A stretch of DNA of 64,000 nt from Glycomyces fuscus (GCA_002529455.1 NYMS01000006.1:1-64000), one strand, 5' to 3'. Numbered from the stretch's first letter, positions 1 to 8,687 are shown. The notes: generated by a model from the sequence alone, not told the origin. Numbers and translations are program-made.

Positions 1-969
1 AGGGCGTCCGCCAGTAGGTGGATTCTGCTGGTGTGCGCACACAGACGGGCACGGTACCGCGATCGTGGAGTTGCTTACGCTTCGCGACCGGGAGGTACCG
101 TGCCCGCTATCCCATCCTGCATCATCGAACCCCTGCGCGAGGAGTTCCTCGCCCAACTACCCCCACGTACCAACACCCACCCCCTGGGCTGCCACAACCC
201 CCGCATCCCCGACCACGTGGTCTTCGACAAACTCATCTGGGTCCTGGTCTGCGGCACAAGCTACGAACGCGCGGCCGATGCCACCTGCTCGGCCACCACC
301 CTGCGCCGACGCCGCGACGAGTGGATCACCCACGGCATGGGCCAAGCCCTGCATCACGCGGCCCTGGACGCCTACGACCGCATGGTCGGCCTGGACCTGG
401 AACACCTGCGCGCGGACGGCTGCCAGACCAAAGCCCCCTCAGGCGGTGAGTGCGCGGGCAGGAGCCCCGTGGACCGGGGCAAGCAGGGCCTCAAACGCTC
501 CCAGCTCACCGACGCCTACGGCATCCCGCTCATCACCCACCCGGCGCCGGCCAACATCCGCGACCACACCCTGCTCCCGGCCACCCTGGACGGCTACGAC
601 GACTTGGCCAAGGCGCTGGGCCCGCTGCCCGAGCACCCCGCTTTGAGCCTGGACGCGGGCTATGACTACCGGTGGGTCCACGAGCACCTGGCCGAGCGGG
701 GTATCAGCGCGAGAATCGTCCCGCGCGGTGCCAAGGTCCCGATCCACACAGGCGGACGCTGGGTGGTCGAGCGCACCAACGCGTGGATGAACGACTTCGG
801 CAAGCTGGCCCGGTGCACCGAACGCCGCCGGGCGTGCGTGGAGTTCTACCTCTGCCTGGCCTCAGCGATCATCACCGTTCGCAGTCTGATCCGTCGGGCC
901 TGGTATCTCTACCGGTGGGATACCAGGCCCTCCAGCCCACGCCTGCGATGACCTACTGGCGGACGCCCT
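1..969 (+). mobile_element. IS5-family insertion sequence with perfect 19-bp terminal inverted repeats
   Basis: The first 19 bases (AGGGCGTCCGCCAGTAGGT) are the exact reverse complement of bases 951-969, and the single transposase gene fills the space between them. Its stop codon overlaps the right-hand repeat. The element is about 970 bp and looks intact, because the transposase frame is open throughout. The left end sits at the window edge, so one or two more terminal bases and the target duplication cannot be seen. The right flank reads TTATAG, which fits the TA-rich targets of IS5-type elements, but this is only suggestive. Confidence 0.9.
100..951 (+). CDS. IS5-family DDE transposase
   Basis: A 283-residue transposase of the IS5 type (DUF4096-like N-terminal domain followed by a DDE domain). 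Visible DDE-type segments are the first acidic motif around HLRADGCQTKAP, the second around SLDAGYDYRWVHEHL, and a C-terminal RWVVERTNAWMNDFGKL block that matches the conserved Y/W-x2-ER...W...R signature carrying the last catalytic Glu. The frame is open further upstream, but the GTG at 100 has a GGAGG ribosome site four bases before it and begins close to the family N-terminus. No frameshift or stop is seen, so the protein is probably functional. It is the only gene in the insertion sequence. Confidence 0.88.
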   Translation: MPAIPSCIIEPLREEFLAQLPPRTNTHPLGCHNPRIPDHVVFDKLIWVLVCGTSYERAADATCSATTLRRRRDEWITHGMGQALHHAALDAYDRMVGLDLEHLRADGCQTKAPSGGECAGRSPVDRGKQGLKRSQLTDAYGIPLITHPAPANIRDHTLLPATLDGYDDLAKALGPLPEHPALSLDAGYDYRWVHEHLAERGISARIVPRGAKVPIHTGGRWVVERTNAWMNDFGKLARCTERRRACVEFYLCLASAIITVRSLIRRAWYLYRWDTRPSSPRLR

Positions 970-1230
970 TATAGCGAGGTTCGAGCGCCGACATCGGCTA
1001 TAAGTACAAGATCATCCCAGGTCAGGACCCTCCCGTCACACCGGTCACGCTTCCGGCCAGCTCCCCCGACAGAGCCCGACGCCCGGTCGTGTCCCGCAGG
1101 ACCACGACCGCGCGACCAGGCCAGCCACCGCCGCACAGCGTTCCGGTATGCTCCCCGACGGCATCCGCGCCGCCCGGCGGCGGGCGCGCGCGACGCCCTG
1201 CTCGCCCGCCCGCGAACCGAGGGAGGCTCC

Positions 1231-1266
1231 GTGCCGACGACCACCGCCCCGGGACCGCTGTCATGA
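1231..1266 (+). CDS. possible 11-residue leader peptide coupled to the downstream hydrolase
   Basis: A GTG preceded by a strong GGGAGG ribosome site opens an 11-codon frame (VPTTTAPGPLS) whose TGA overlaps the ATG of the hydrolase gene as ATGA. The hydrolase ATG itself has no good ribosome site. Either this is a small translated leader that couples translation to the hydrolase, or it is the original N-terminus of the hydrolase separated by a one-base frameshift. The sequence alone does not decide between these. Confidence 0.3.
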   Translation: MPTTTAPGPLS

Positions 1267-2198
1267 GGCTGTCGAGGGTGGCACCGGAGCTGCGCGGCCC
1301 CCTGCTCCGGTCACCGGAGGTCCCCGCGCGCCTCCCGTGGGCCGTGCGCCCGACGCGTGCCCTGATGCACCGCCTGCACGCCCAGCACCTGCCCGGCCTC
1401 ACACTGGAGCTGCTCGGGGAGGCCGCCCCCGGCATCCGCGTCCACCGGCCCGGGGAGAAGCACTCGGACGGCGCGCTCGTGTGGATCCACGGCGGCGGCC
1501 TGGTCATCGGCCGCGCCGCCCAGGACGACACGCTCTGCGCCTCCACGGCCCGGGAACTGGGCGTCACCGTCGTGTCCGCCGAGTACCGCCTCGCACCGGA
1601 GCACCCCTACCCCACCGCGCTGGACGACTGCCACGCCGCCTGGACCTGGCTCCAGGACAACGCCGCCGCCCTGGGCGTGGACCCCGCGCGCGTGGCCGTC
1701 GGCGGGCGGAGCGCGGGCGGCGGGCTCACCGCCGCGCTCGCACAGCGGCTGCACGACGAGGGCGGAACGCAGCCGGCCGGGCAGTGGATGCTGTGCCCGA
1801 TGCTCGACGACCGCACCGCAGCCCGGCGCGACCTGGACGGGGTCCGCCACCGCGTCTGGAACAACAGGATCAACCGCTTCGGGTGGCGCTCCTACCTGGG
1901 CGCCGAGCCCGGCGCCTCCCGTGTTCCGCGCTACGCCGTGCCCGCGCGGCGGGAGGACCTCAGCGGGCTGCCGCCCGCCTGGATCGGCGTCGGCGACATC
2001 GACCTGTTCCACAACGAGTCCCGTGAGTACGCGCACAGGCTGCGTGAGGCGGGCGTGGACGCGTCCTTCCACGTGGTGCCCGGCGCTCCCCACGGGTTCG
2101 ACACCTGGGGCCCCCGGACCTCCGTCGCCCGCGACTACCTCACCACGGCGCAGACGTGGCTGGGCAAGGCGCTGGAGCGCGCGCCGGTCCGCTCCTGA
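1263..2198 (+). CDS. alpha/beta hydrolase, hormone-sensitive-lipase (esterase) family
   Basis: A 311-residue cytoplasmic esterase or lipase-like enzyme of the HSL (family IV) group that should hydrolyse carboxyl esters. The oxyanion-hole motif HGGG (in VWIHGGGLVIG, about residue 79), the nucleophile elbow GRSAGGG (about residue 150), an acidic residue in GVGDIDLFHNES and the terminal histidine in PGAPHGFDTW give a complete catalytic triad. Neighbours are the insertion sequence upstream and a small secreted protein downstream, so no pathway is suggested. The start is the ATG that overlaps a tiny upstream frame as ATGA. The same frame stays open further upstream, but those starts lack a ribosome site. 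The natural substrate is unknown. Confidence 0.85.
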   Translation: MRLSRVAPELRGPLLRSPEVPARLPWAVRPTRALMHRLHAQHLPGLTLELLGEAAPGIRVHRPGEKHSDGALVWIHGGGLVIGRAAQDDTLCASTARELGVTVVSAEYRLAPEHPYPTALDDCHAAWTWLQDNAAALGVDPARVAVGGRSAGGGLTAALAQRLHDEGGTQPAGQWMLCPMLDDRTAARRDLDGVRHRVWNNRINRFGWRSYLGAEPGASRVPRYAVPARREDLSGLPPAWIGVGDIDLFHNESREYAHRLREAGVDASFHVVPGAPHGFDTWGPRTSVARDYLTTAQTWLGKALERAPVRS

Positions 2199-2212
2199 AG
2201 GCCCCGGGGCAG

Positions 2213-2241
2213 GCGGGCACGCGGGCACGCGGGCACGCGGG
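2213..2241. repeat. short tandem repeat, unit GCGGGCAC
   Basis: Three exact copies of the 8-bp unit GCGGGCAC plus a degenerate fourth lie just after the hydrolase stop codon. This looks like a replication-slippage repeat in GC-rich spacer DNA. No function is suggested. Confidence 0.7.
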
Positions 2242-2446
2242 ACCGGAACATACGCGGACGTGAACTGCGAGAACACCGCGAATCAGGACATGCGAGGACC
2301 TGTCAGGGCTACCCCGCGAACGGTGTTGCCTCACCCGCCCGACCGCTTCCGGACAGCGGGCGACGAATCCGGTACGCGGTGTCACCGCCCCCGCTAGTCT
2401 CCCGTGCGGAGGCGGCCACGGGGGCCGCCCTGTCCACGGGAGAACC

Positions 2447-2737
2447 ATGCGCCGTCTGCTCACCACCGCCCTGGCCGCCAGCGCCGCCGTCTGTCTCGCC
2501 ACCGCTCCCGCCCACGCCGCCACAGGGCTCCTGACGATCGGTTGGGACCGCTACACCGACCCCAACGGCTGCTACTACGAACCGCACTACTTTCCCGCTC
2601 GGGTCGTGAACGAGACCGACACCCGGGCCTTCGTGTTCAGCGGCCCCAGGTGCACGGGCGACATGGTGGCCACGATCGACCCCGGGCAGACGTTGGACGT
2701 GTACGAGAGGGACAGCTCCGTCTTCATCGGCGGCTGA
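2447..2737 (+). CDS. small secreted protein of unknown function
   Basis: A 96-residue protein with a clear Sec signal peptide: MRRLL, then an Ala/Val/Leu-rich core and a likely AHA-AT cleavage site near residue 25. The mature part is about 70 residues with three cysteines, one in DPNGCYYEPHY and one in the SGPRCTGD segment, and looks like a small beta-rich extracellular domain. The name of the family is not recognised. The ATG has a GGGAGA ribosome site, and codon use is typical of the neighbours. It stands alone between the hydrolase and an MFS gene. It is most likely an exported hypothetical; a peptidase-inhibitor-like or cell-surface role is only conceivable. Confidence 0.7.
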   Translation: MRRLLTTALAASAAVCLATAPAHAATGLLTIGWDRYTDPNGCYYEPHYFPARVVNETDTRAFVFSGPRCTGDMVATIDPGQTLDVYERDSSVFIGG

Positions 2738-2899
2738 CGCCCCGGCAGGGGCGGGGCAAGGCCCCCTCCCCCTCCTCCCGGCTCCGCTCCGGTCCCGTCC
2801 GGTTTCCGCCAGGGCCGTTCGGCAGTCCCGCCCCGGCGGGACCGCCGCCGGACCGCGACCCCGACCGACGGGCGCCGGGTGGACACCGTGTAGAACCGG

Positions 2900-4174
2900 A
2901 TGGTCACGTCATCGGATGACCCCGGGGGCCTGCGGGCCCCCGGGGCGCCGCGGCGCCGGACGGGGAGCGCGCGGACGAGGGGGGCGACGTTGGGAACAGG
3001 CCGCGTCAGGGGGTCGTCGTGGCTGTGGCCTCTGCTGCTGAGCGTGGTGTGCACCCACACCGCGCTCAACCTCGCCCGCCCCCTGGTCTCCTACCGCACG
3101 ATCGCCCTGGGCGGGGACGCCGTGGCGGTCGGCCTGGTCACCGCCGCCTACGCGCTGCTGCCCCTGCTGGTGGCGGTTCCGCTGGGCCGGGCCACCGACC
3201 GGGCCCGGCGGACGGCCTGGATCGTCGGCCTGGGCGCGGCGGTGCTCGGCGCGGGCTCCCTGCTGCTCGCGCACGGCTCCGGCCTGTTCGCGATCGCCGC
3301 GGCCAGCACCGTGCTGGGCATGGGACACCTGCTGTGCATGGTCGCGGGCCAGGGGCTCGTCGCGCGCCTGGCCGCCCCGCAGCACCTGGACCGCGACTTC
3401 GGGTGGTTCACCGCGGCGGCCTCCCTCGGCCAGCTCGTGGGCCCCCTGCTGTCCGGCGCGATCCTGGCCGACGCCTCGGGGGACGCGCTGCTGTCGGCGA
3501 CCTCGTCCGCGCTGCTCGTCGCCGCGGCGACGGGCGGGCTGGGACTGCTGCCGATCCTGGCCTTCGCCCGCGTGCGCATGCCCCCGCCCTCGCGCAGGAA
3601 GGGTGCGGAGAGGACCCCCGCCCGGGAGCTGCTGCGCAGGCCCGGCCTGCGCTCGGGCCTGTTCGCCAGCCTCGCGCTGCTCTCGGCCGTGGACATCCTC
3701 ACCGCCTACCTGCCGCTGGTCGCCGAGAACCGGGGCATCTCACCGATGCTGGTCGGCGTCCTGCTGAGCCTGCGCGCGGGGTTCTCGCTGCTGTCGCGCC
3801 TGGTGCTGTCCCGGCTGGTGCTGCGGTGGTCGCGCGAGACGCTGATCGCGGTCAGCGCCGCCGCCGCGGGCCTGTCCATGGCGGCGGTGGCGCTGCCCGT
3901 CAGCAACCCGTTCGTGCTGGGCACCGTGCTGGCCGTCGGAGGGTTCCTGCTGGGCCTGGGACAGCCGCTGACGATGTCGGCGGTGGCCACGGCCGCCCCG
4001 GAGGGCTCGCGCGGGGCCGCCCTGGCGCTGCGGATCTGGGGGAACCGGCTCGGACAGGTCGGGATCCCCGCCGCGGGGGCGGGGGTCGCGGGCGCGGTGG
4101 GCGCGCCCGGCGCCCTGTGGTTCGCGGCGGTGGTGCTCGTGGCGTCGGCGGTCACGGCGGCCAGGCGGGTGTGA
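2900..4174 (+). CDS. major facilitator superfamily transporter
   Basis: A 424-residue membrane protein with about 12 hydrophobic segments in two halves, separated by a basic cytoplasmic loop near residues 225-250 (RMPPPSRRKGAERTPARELL). The GRATDRARR sequence after the second helix is the MFS loop 2-3 motif (GxxxDRxGRR type), so this is a drug/metabolite permease driven by a cation gradient. The first 40 residues are polar and Arg/Gly-rich. A TTG at 2990 in the same frame, behind an AGGGGGG stretch, would remove 30 of them and may be the true start. A hairpin at 4201-4216 follows the gene. The substrate cannot be read from the sequence. Confidence 0.85.
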   Translation: MVTSSDDPGGLRAPGAPRRRTGSARTRGATLGTGRVRGSSWLWPLLLSVVCTHTALNLARPLVSYRTIALGGDAVAVGLVTAAYALLPLLVAVPLGRATDRARRTAWIVGLGAAVLGAGSLLLAHGSGLFAIAAASTVLGMGHLLCMVAGQGLVARLAAPQHLDRDFGWFTAAASLGQLVGPLLSGAILADASGDALLSATSSALLVAAATGGLGLLPILAFARVRMPPPSRRKGAERTPARELLRRPGLRSGLFASLALLSAVDILTAYLPLVAENRGISPMLVGVLLSLRAGFSLLSRLVLSRLVLRWSRETLIAVSAAAAGLSMAAVALPVSNPFVLGTVLAVGGFLLGLGQPLTMSAVATAAPEGSRGAALALRIWGNRLGQVGIPAAGAGVAGAVGAPGALWFAAVVLVASAVTAARRV

Positions 4175-4200
4175 TCCTCCGGAGCGCGCGGACCGGCGGG

Positions 4201-4216
4201 GCCTGCGCCCGCAGGC
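4201..4216 (+). terminator. hairpin after the MFS gene
   Basis: GCCTGCG and CGCAGGC form a 7-bp stem with a two-base loop 27 bases after the stop codon. There is no T-run, so it is a plausible but weak terminator. Confidence 0.4.
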
Positions 4217-4329
4217 GCCTCGGCCGCGCCCGCCCCTATCCGAAGGCCGTCCGGCGGCGTACGATGCGAAGTCAGGTGTGTCGGCAGTCGGGTCCACCGC
4301 CCCGGCGTCTCCACGGAACCAGGCAACGT

Positions 4330-5223
4330 GTGAACCACCCCGCCCCCTCCCCCGCCCAGCGCGTCTACCGTTCCAGGGTCACCAGACAGGCCGTCCACGA
4401 CTGGTGCTGGGACCGGTTGAACGCCCAGTCCCTGCTCACCCCGCTCGCGACCGTCCCCTGTTCCCTGGGCGCCACCCGCGTCTTCACCGCTCCCGGAGGC
4501 CCCGGCACCCCGGTCCTCGTCCTGCCGGGGTCGGTCCTCAGCACGGCCACGCTCCTGGACACCGTCCGCGTCCTGGCCGAGGACCGTCCCGTCCTGATCG
4601 CCGACCCGCCCGGGCAGCCGGGCCTCAGCGACGGCGACCGGCCCCTGGTCGAGCGCCTGCCGTCCTACGGCGGCTGGCTGGACGAGGTCCTGCCGCAGGT
4701 CACGGACCGGCCCGTCCTCGTCCTGGGCCACGGCATCGGCGCGGCCATCGCGCTGTCGGCGACCCCCGGGCCCCTGGTGGCCGGGCTCTGCCTGGTCAAC
4801 CCCGGCGGCCTGACACCGGCGACCGGCGGCACCGCCCTGGGCGCCGCCCTGGTGCGCTGGAGGTTCCACCCCGGCGCCCGGACCAGCTCCACCCTGCTGC
4901 GCGCCATGTGCGGTCCCGGCGCGGCGGAGCCCCGGGACGCCGCCATGCTGGAGTGGACGACCCTGGTCGGCCGGTCCTGCCGCGCGCTCAACGCGCTGCC
5001 GCCCCGGCGCCTGCGCGCGGAGGCCTTCCGCTGTTGGAGGGGGACCCCCGTCAGCGTCGCCACCGGATCGCACGACCCCTTCTTCTCCCCGGACCTGCTC
5101 TACAGCCCGTCCCTGCTCTTCCTGGACGCCTCCGTCCACACCCTCCGGGACGCGGGGCACCTCGCGCTCCGCGAACGCCCCGAACAGGTGCGGGACCTGT
5201 TGCGGGGGTTCCCGGACGCATGA
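4330..5223 (+). CDS. alpha/beta-fold hydrolase
   Basis: A 297-residue protein with an alpha/beta-hydrolase layout: beta-strand VLVLPGS (about residue 58), the strand LIADPPGQPGLSDGD, an elbow-like VLGHGIGAAIAL (about residue 136), then GSHDPFF and the late histidine in LRDAGHLAL. The elbow reads GHGIG, so glycine-isoleucine replaces the usual nucleophile Ser, Cys or Asp (G-x-S-x-G). The protein may be catalytically altered, or a pseudo-enzyme like some signalling members of the fold. The start is the GTG giving VNHPAPSP; the same frame is open far upstream in a shadow region. A strong hairpin follows the gene. Confidence 0.75.
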   Translation: MNHPAPSPAQRVYRSRVTRQAVHDWCWDRLNAQSLLTPLATVPCSLGATRVFTAPGGPGTPVLVLPGSVLSTATLLDTVRVLAEDRPVLIADPPGQPGLSDGDRPLVERLPSYGGWLDEVLPQVTDRPVLVLGHGIGAAIALSATPGPLVAGLCLVNPGGLTPATGGTALGAALVRWRFHPGARTSSTLLRAMCGPGAAEPRDAAMLEWTTLVGRSCRALNALPPRRLRAEAFRCWRGTPVSVATGSHDPFFSPDLLYSPSLLFLDASVHTLRDAGHLALRERPEQVRDLLRGFPDA

Positions 5224-5224
5224 G

Positions 5225-5252
5225 GCCCCGGACCGCCGCGCGGTCCGGGGCC
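5225..5252. terminator. hairpin between convergent genes
   Basis: CCCCGGACCG and CGGTCCGGGG flank a short GC loop directly after the hydrolase stop and before the convergent small membrane gene. It probably ends transcription from both sides. Confidence 0.6.
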
Positions 5253-5263
5253 GGGGCCCGGGG

Positions 5264-5536
5264 TCAGGCCTCGGTGTCGGGGCCCGGCTCCTCGGGTGCC
5301 TTCAGCGGCTTGAGCAGCGCCCAGCCGCCCATCAGCACGCCGAAGGCGAGCATGCCCAGGCCCGACCACAGGTTCAGGTTCGCGCCGCCCTGCTCGATCT
5401 GCTCCGGCGGGGTGACGAAACCCATGACCGTCAGCACGACGCCGTAGATGGCGAACAACAGCGCGATGACCGTCCGTATGTCGAAGACCCTGGCCGCGGC
5501 GCGGCTCTTTCTCGGGCCGGTGCTGTCGGCACTCAT
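5264..5536 (-). CDS. small two-helix membrane protein downstream of the sodium/solute symporter
   Basis: A 90-residue protein with a basic N-terminus (MSADSTGPRKSRAAARV) and two predicted membrane helices, around residues 20-42 (TVIALLFAIYGVVLTVMGFV) and 56-77, followed by an acidic tail. It starts 53 bases after the symporter gene on the same strand and is almost certainly co-transcribed with it. Small membrane subunits partner some SSS-type symporters (DUF4212 with acetate-type permeases), and this gene has the same placement. I do not recognise its family, so a role as an accessory subunit is an inference. Confidence 0.7.
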   Translation of the reverse strand: MSADSTGPRKSRAAARVFDIRTVIALLFAIYGVVLTVMGFVTPPEQIEQGGANLNLWSGLGMLAFGVLMGGWALLKPLKAPEEPGPDTEA

Positions 5537-5589
5537 CGGATGGCCTCCTTGCCAGCTTGTCTCAGCACGGGTGCACCTCTCGGGGACGC

Positions 5590-7272
5590 TCAGGCGAAGA
5601 TGACGTTCAGGGCGATGGTGATCGCCAGGGCGATCCCGGCCAGCAGCGCCGGCCGGCGGTACCAGCCGGAGTCCTCACCGGTGGTGGAGGCCTTGCGCGA
5701 CTCGCGCGGGGTCAGCGAGTGCACCAGGCCCACCAGCTCGGAGTCGGGCTTGGGCCGGGTGAACAGGGTGACGACGACGCTGACGAGGATGTCGACCACG
5801 AAGGCCGCGCCCGCGCCGACGAAGCTCGCGCCCTGCGAGGACAGGGCGAGCACGCCGGTCTCGGCGAGCAGGAACACCCCCACGGCCGCCAGGGTCCCCG
5901 CCGCCAGGCCGCTCCAGCCCGCCTGGGGGGTCATCCGCTTCCAGTACATACCGAGGATGAACGTGGCGAACAGCGGCGCGTTGAAGAACGAGAACAGCTG
6001 CTGCAGGTAGTCCATCAGGTTGGAGTAGCCCGAGGCGATGAACGCCGTGCCCACGGCGCCGACGGTGGCGCCGACCGTGACCCACCGGCCCATGTTCAGG
6101 TAGTAGGAGTCGGGCCGGTTCCGCACGACGTAGGACTGCCAGATGTCGTAGGTGAACACGGTGTTGAACGAGCTCAGGTTGGCGGCCATCCCGGCCATGA
6201 ACGACGCGAGCAGACCCGCCAGGGCCACACCCAGCAGCCCGTTGGGGAGCACGTCGCGCATCAGGAGCAGGATCGCGTCGTTGTAGTCGACTCCGGGGTT
6301 CTCACCGGCCTTGAGCTGGACCATCTCCGAGACGCTCACGCCCGCGATCATGCCGGGGACGACGACGATGAACGGGATGAACAGCTTGGGGAAGGCGCCG
6401 ATGATCGGTGTGCGCATCGCCGCCGACATGCTCTTGGAGGCCATGGCGCGCTGCACCTCGACGAAGTTCGTCGTCCAGTAGCCGAACGCGAGGACGAAGC
6501 CGAGGCCGAAGACGATGCCGAGGACGCTCAGGAAGCTGTCGCCGAAACCGGTCAGCGCGTTGCCCGGCCAGGCGGAGAGCTGTTCGGAGCCCTGCGGTGA
6601 GGCGGTGACCTCGTCCACCAGCCCCGACCAGCCGCCGATCCGGTTCAGCCCCGCCAGGGTCAGCGGCAGCAGCGCCGCGACGATGACGAAGAACTGCAGC
6701 ACCTCGTTGTAGATCGCCGCGGAGAGCCCGCCCAGCGCGGTGTAGCTGAGGACGATCGCGGCGGCGACGATGAGCGACAGCCACAGCGGCCAGCCCAGCA
6801 GCGCGTCGACGATGGTCGCCAGCAGGAAGAGGTTGACGCCGGCGATCAGGATCTGGGCGACCGCGAAGCTGATCCCGTTGAGCAGGTGGGCGGCGGGCCC
6901 GAAGCGGCGGAGCATGAACTCGGGGACGCTGCGGACCTTGGAGCCGTAGTAGAACGGCATCATCACCAGGCCCAGGAACAGCATCGCCGGTACGGCGCCG
7001 ATCCAGAAGTAGTGCATGGTCGGCATGCCGTAGTTGGCACCGTTGGCCGACATGCCGATGATCTCGATGGCTCCCAGGTTGGCCGCGATGAAGGCCAGAC
7101 CCGTCACCCAGGCGGGCAGGGAGCGTCCGGACAGGAAGAAGTCGAGGCTGTTGGAGACCGAGCGCCGGGCCAGGAAGCCGATGCCCAGCACGAACACGAA
7201 GTACACCGCGAGCAGGGTGTAGTCGATGGCGTTGGCGTCCAGCCGCAAGGGTTCCTGTGCTAGCGCGGTCAC
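5590..7272 (-). CDS. sodium:solute symporter (SSS family)
   Basis: A 560-residue polytopic protein with about 13-14 membrane segments, typical in length for SSS (SGLT-like) transporters that import sugars or other organic solutes with sodium. Family signatures visible are FFLSGRSLPAWVTGLAFIAA near the N-terminus, the AANLGAIEIIG helix-1 segment, YTALGGLSAAIYNEV and the later AGLLASFMAGMAANLSSFNT, which carries the conserved small/Ser/Thr sodium-site residues of helix 8. The GGLSAAIYNEVLQF and FGYWTTNFVEVQRA segments resemble sugar-type members. The start ATG at 7272 precedes MTALAQEPLRLDAN. A small membrane protein follows in the same operon. The substrate cannot be assigned. Confidence 0.9.
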   Translation of the reverse strand: MTALAQEPLRLDANAIDYTLLAVYFVFVLGIGFLARRSVSNSLDFFLSGRSLPAWVTGLAFIAANLGAIEIIGMSANGANYGMPTMHYFWIGAVPAMLFLGLVMMPFYYGSKVRSVPEFMLRRFGPAAHLLNGISFAVAQILIAGVNLFLLATIVDALLGWPLWLSLIVAAAIVLSYTALGGLSAAIYNEVLQFFVIVAALLPLTLAGLNRIGGWSGLVDEVTASPQGSEQLSAWPGNALTGFGDSFLSVLGIVFGLGFVLAFGYWTTNFVEVQRAMASKSMSAAMRTPIIGAFPKLFIPFIVVVPGMIAGVSVSEMVQLKAGENPGVDYNDAILLLMRDVLPNGLLGVALAGLLASFMAGMAANLSSFNTVFTYDIWQSYVVRNRPDSYYLNMGRWVTVGATVGAVGTAFIASGYSNLMDYLQQLFSFFNAPLFATFILGMYWKRMTPQAGWSGLAAGTLAAVGVFLLAETGVLALSSQGASFVGAGAAFVVDILVSVVVTLFTRPKPDSELVGLVHSLTPRESRKASTTGEDSGWYRRPALLAGIALAITIALNVIFA

Positions 7273-7832
7273 GTCGGCTGGTCCTCTCTCAACGCGGTGG
7301 TCCTCCCGTCGCGGGTGTGGCCGGAGCCGGTGCGCGGGCGGTCAGCCGGTGCGGGACGGCCGGTACGGGCGGGCGGCCCGCACGTTCCGGCGGTCATCGG
7401 CTGGTCCGGGCGCGCCGGGGCCTCAGGGGTGGTGCCCGCGGTCCGCTGCGGGGCCGCGGGCGTCGAAAGACGCGGCATCGCGGTGGGTCTTTCTCTCAAC
7501 GACAGGGGTTAGGGGCGCATGTGCACCTACCCTTCGGAGGCGCGCATATCGTGGGAATCAAGGCCGATTTTTCACGAAATGCAGCCATCTGGGGCAGCAG
7601 GGACACCGGAGGCGACCACAGGGGAACACGCGGTCACCGTCCGGAGCGCTCGGATCACCCCGGACCGCCCGGATCGTTCAGGCCGTTCGGGCCACCCGGA
7701 CCGTCCGGGCCGTCCGGGCCGTTCACTGGGCGGTGCGTGCGTCCGGCCGCCGCGCCCGTCCGCTCCCGGCCCCGCCCGGCCACGGCGGCCGGACGCGGGC
7801 CGGGAGCCCTCTCCCCTCCGAGGGGGCGGGGA
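7273..7832. other. 560-bp intergenic region between the symporter and the universal stress protein
   Basis: No credible gene is seen. The half nearer 7273 is the upstream region of the symporter. Bases 7500-7600 are the least GC-rich part and the most likely promoter area. Around 7660-7730 the sequence is built from degenerate copies of a CCGTCCGGG-type unit (CCGTCCGGGCCGTCCGGGCC), a simple GC-rich minisatellite. Confidence 0.5.
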
Positions 7833-8687
7833 TCAACGGGCGCGGACGACCATCACCGGGCAGGGAGAGCGGTGCAGCAGGCCGTGCGCCGTGGAGCCGA
7901 GGGCGGAGCGCAGGAAGCCGTGCCGACCGCTCGCGCCCACCACCAGCAGCCGTGCGTTCCGCGCCGCGTGCGCCAGCGCGGCGACCGGACGCGCCTCGAC
8001 CACCTCGATGTGGACCGGCACCGAGGGGTACCTGCTCTGCCAGGGGTCGACCGCACCTTCCAGCACCCGCTCCTCGGCCGCGGTGAACGCGTCGCGGTCC
8101 CGGGGAGGGGAGATCCTCGCGGGCAGGGGCAGGACCGGCGTGCTCCACGCGCGTACCACCCGCACCTCCCCGGAACCGGCGACCGCGGCCTCGAAGGCCT
8201 CGCCGACCGCCAGTTCCGCGTGGGCCGACCCGTCCTCGCCCACGACGACCTCCGTACGGTCGTCGGCCGCGTGCTCGGGCCCCACCACGACCACCGGCAC
8301 CGGCGAGTGCGCGGCCACGCGGTAGGCGACCGAACCCACCCCCAGGCCCGGCAGCCCACCCCTGCCCCGCAGGCCCACCACCAGCAGGGACGCCTCCTCG
8401 GCGTGCTGGAGCAGCGCGGCCACGGGGCCCTCCGAGGCCACCGACCCGTCGATGCCCAGGTCGGGGGCGACGGCGGCCGCCCGCTCCTGCGCGCGGTCCA
8501 GGACGGCGCGGGCGCTCCTCTCGACCTCCCCCTCGGGCCAGACGAAGGCCGCGTCCGGCGACGGGGCCGGAAAAGCCGTCACCACGGACAGGCGGAGCCC
8601 GCGCCGGGCCGCCTCCGCCGCGGCCCACTCCACCGCCCTCAGACTCACGTCGGAATCGTCCACACCGACGATGACCGGTCGTTCCAT
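7833..8687 (-). CDS. universal stress protein with two tandem UspA domains
   Basis: A 284-residue protein made of two UspA folds, about residues 1-138 and 148-284. Each opens with the ATP-site strand (VIVGVDDSDVS; VVVGEDGSAH) and closes with a nucleotide-binding G-2x-G-9x-G(S/T) loop (VGLRGRGGLPGLGVGSVA; VGASGRHGFLRSALGSTA). Such tandem proteins in actinomycetes bind ATP and help cells survive hypoxia and dormancy. The start is the ATG at 8687 with a GGGGGGA ribosome site; the frame is open further upstream but overlaps the divergent gene. It shares a 195-bp divergent promoter region, with a perfect palindrome at 8830-8846, with an HTH/flavin-binding gene. Joint stress regulation is therefore likely. 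Confidence 0.92.
   Translation of the reverse strand: MERPVIVGVDDSDVSLRAVEWAAAEAARRGLRLSVVTAFPAPSPDAAFVWPEGEVERSARAVLDRAQERAAAVAPDLGIDGSVASEGPVAALLQHAEEASLLVVGLRGRGGLPGLGVGSVAYRVAAHSPVPVVVVGPEHAADDRTEVVVGEDGSAHAELAVGEAFEAAVAGSGEVRVVRAWSTPVLPLPARISPPRDRDAFTAAEERVLEGAVDPWQSRYPSVPVHIEVVEARPVAALAHAARNARLLVVGASGRHGFLRSALGSTAHGLLHRSPCPVMVVRAR

Noticed and set aside
969-1244. Minus-strand open frame just after the insertion sequence
   Set aside because: No ribosome site or domain; composition fits a shadow frame.
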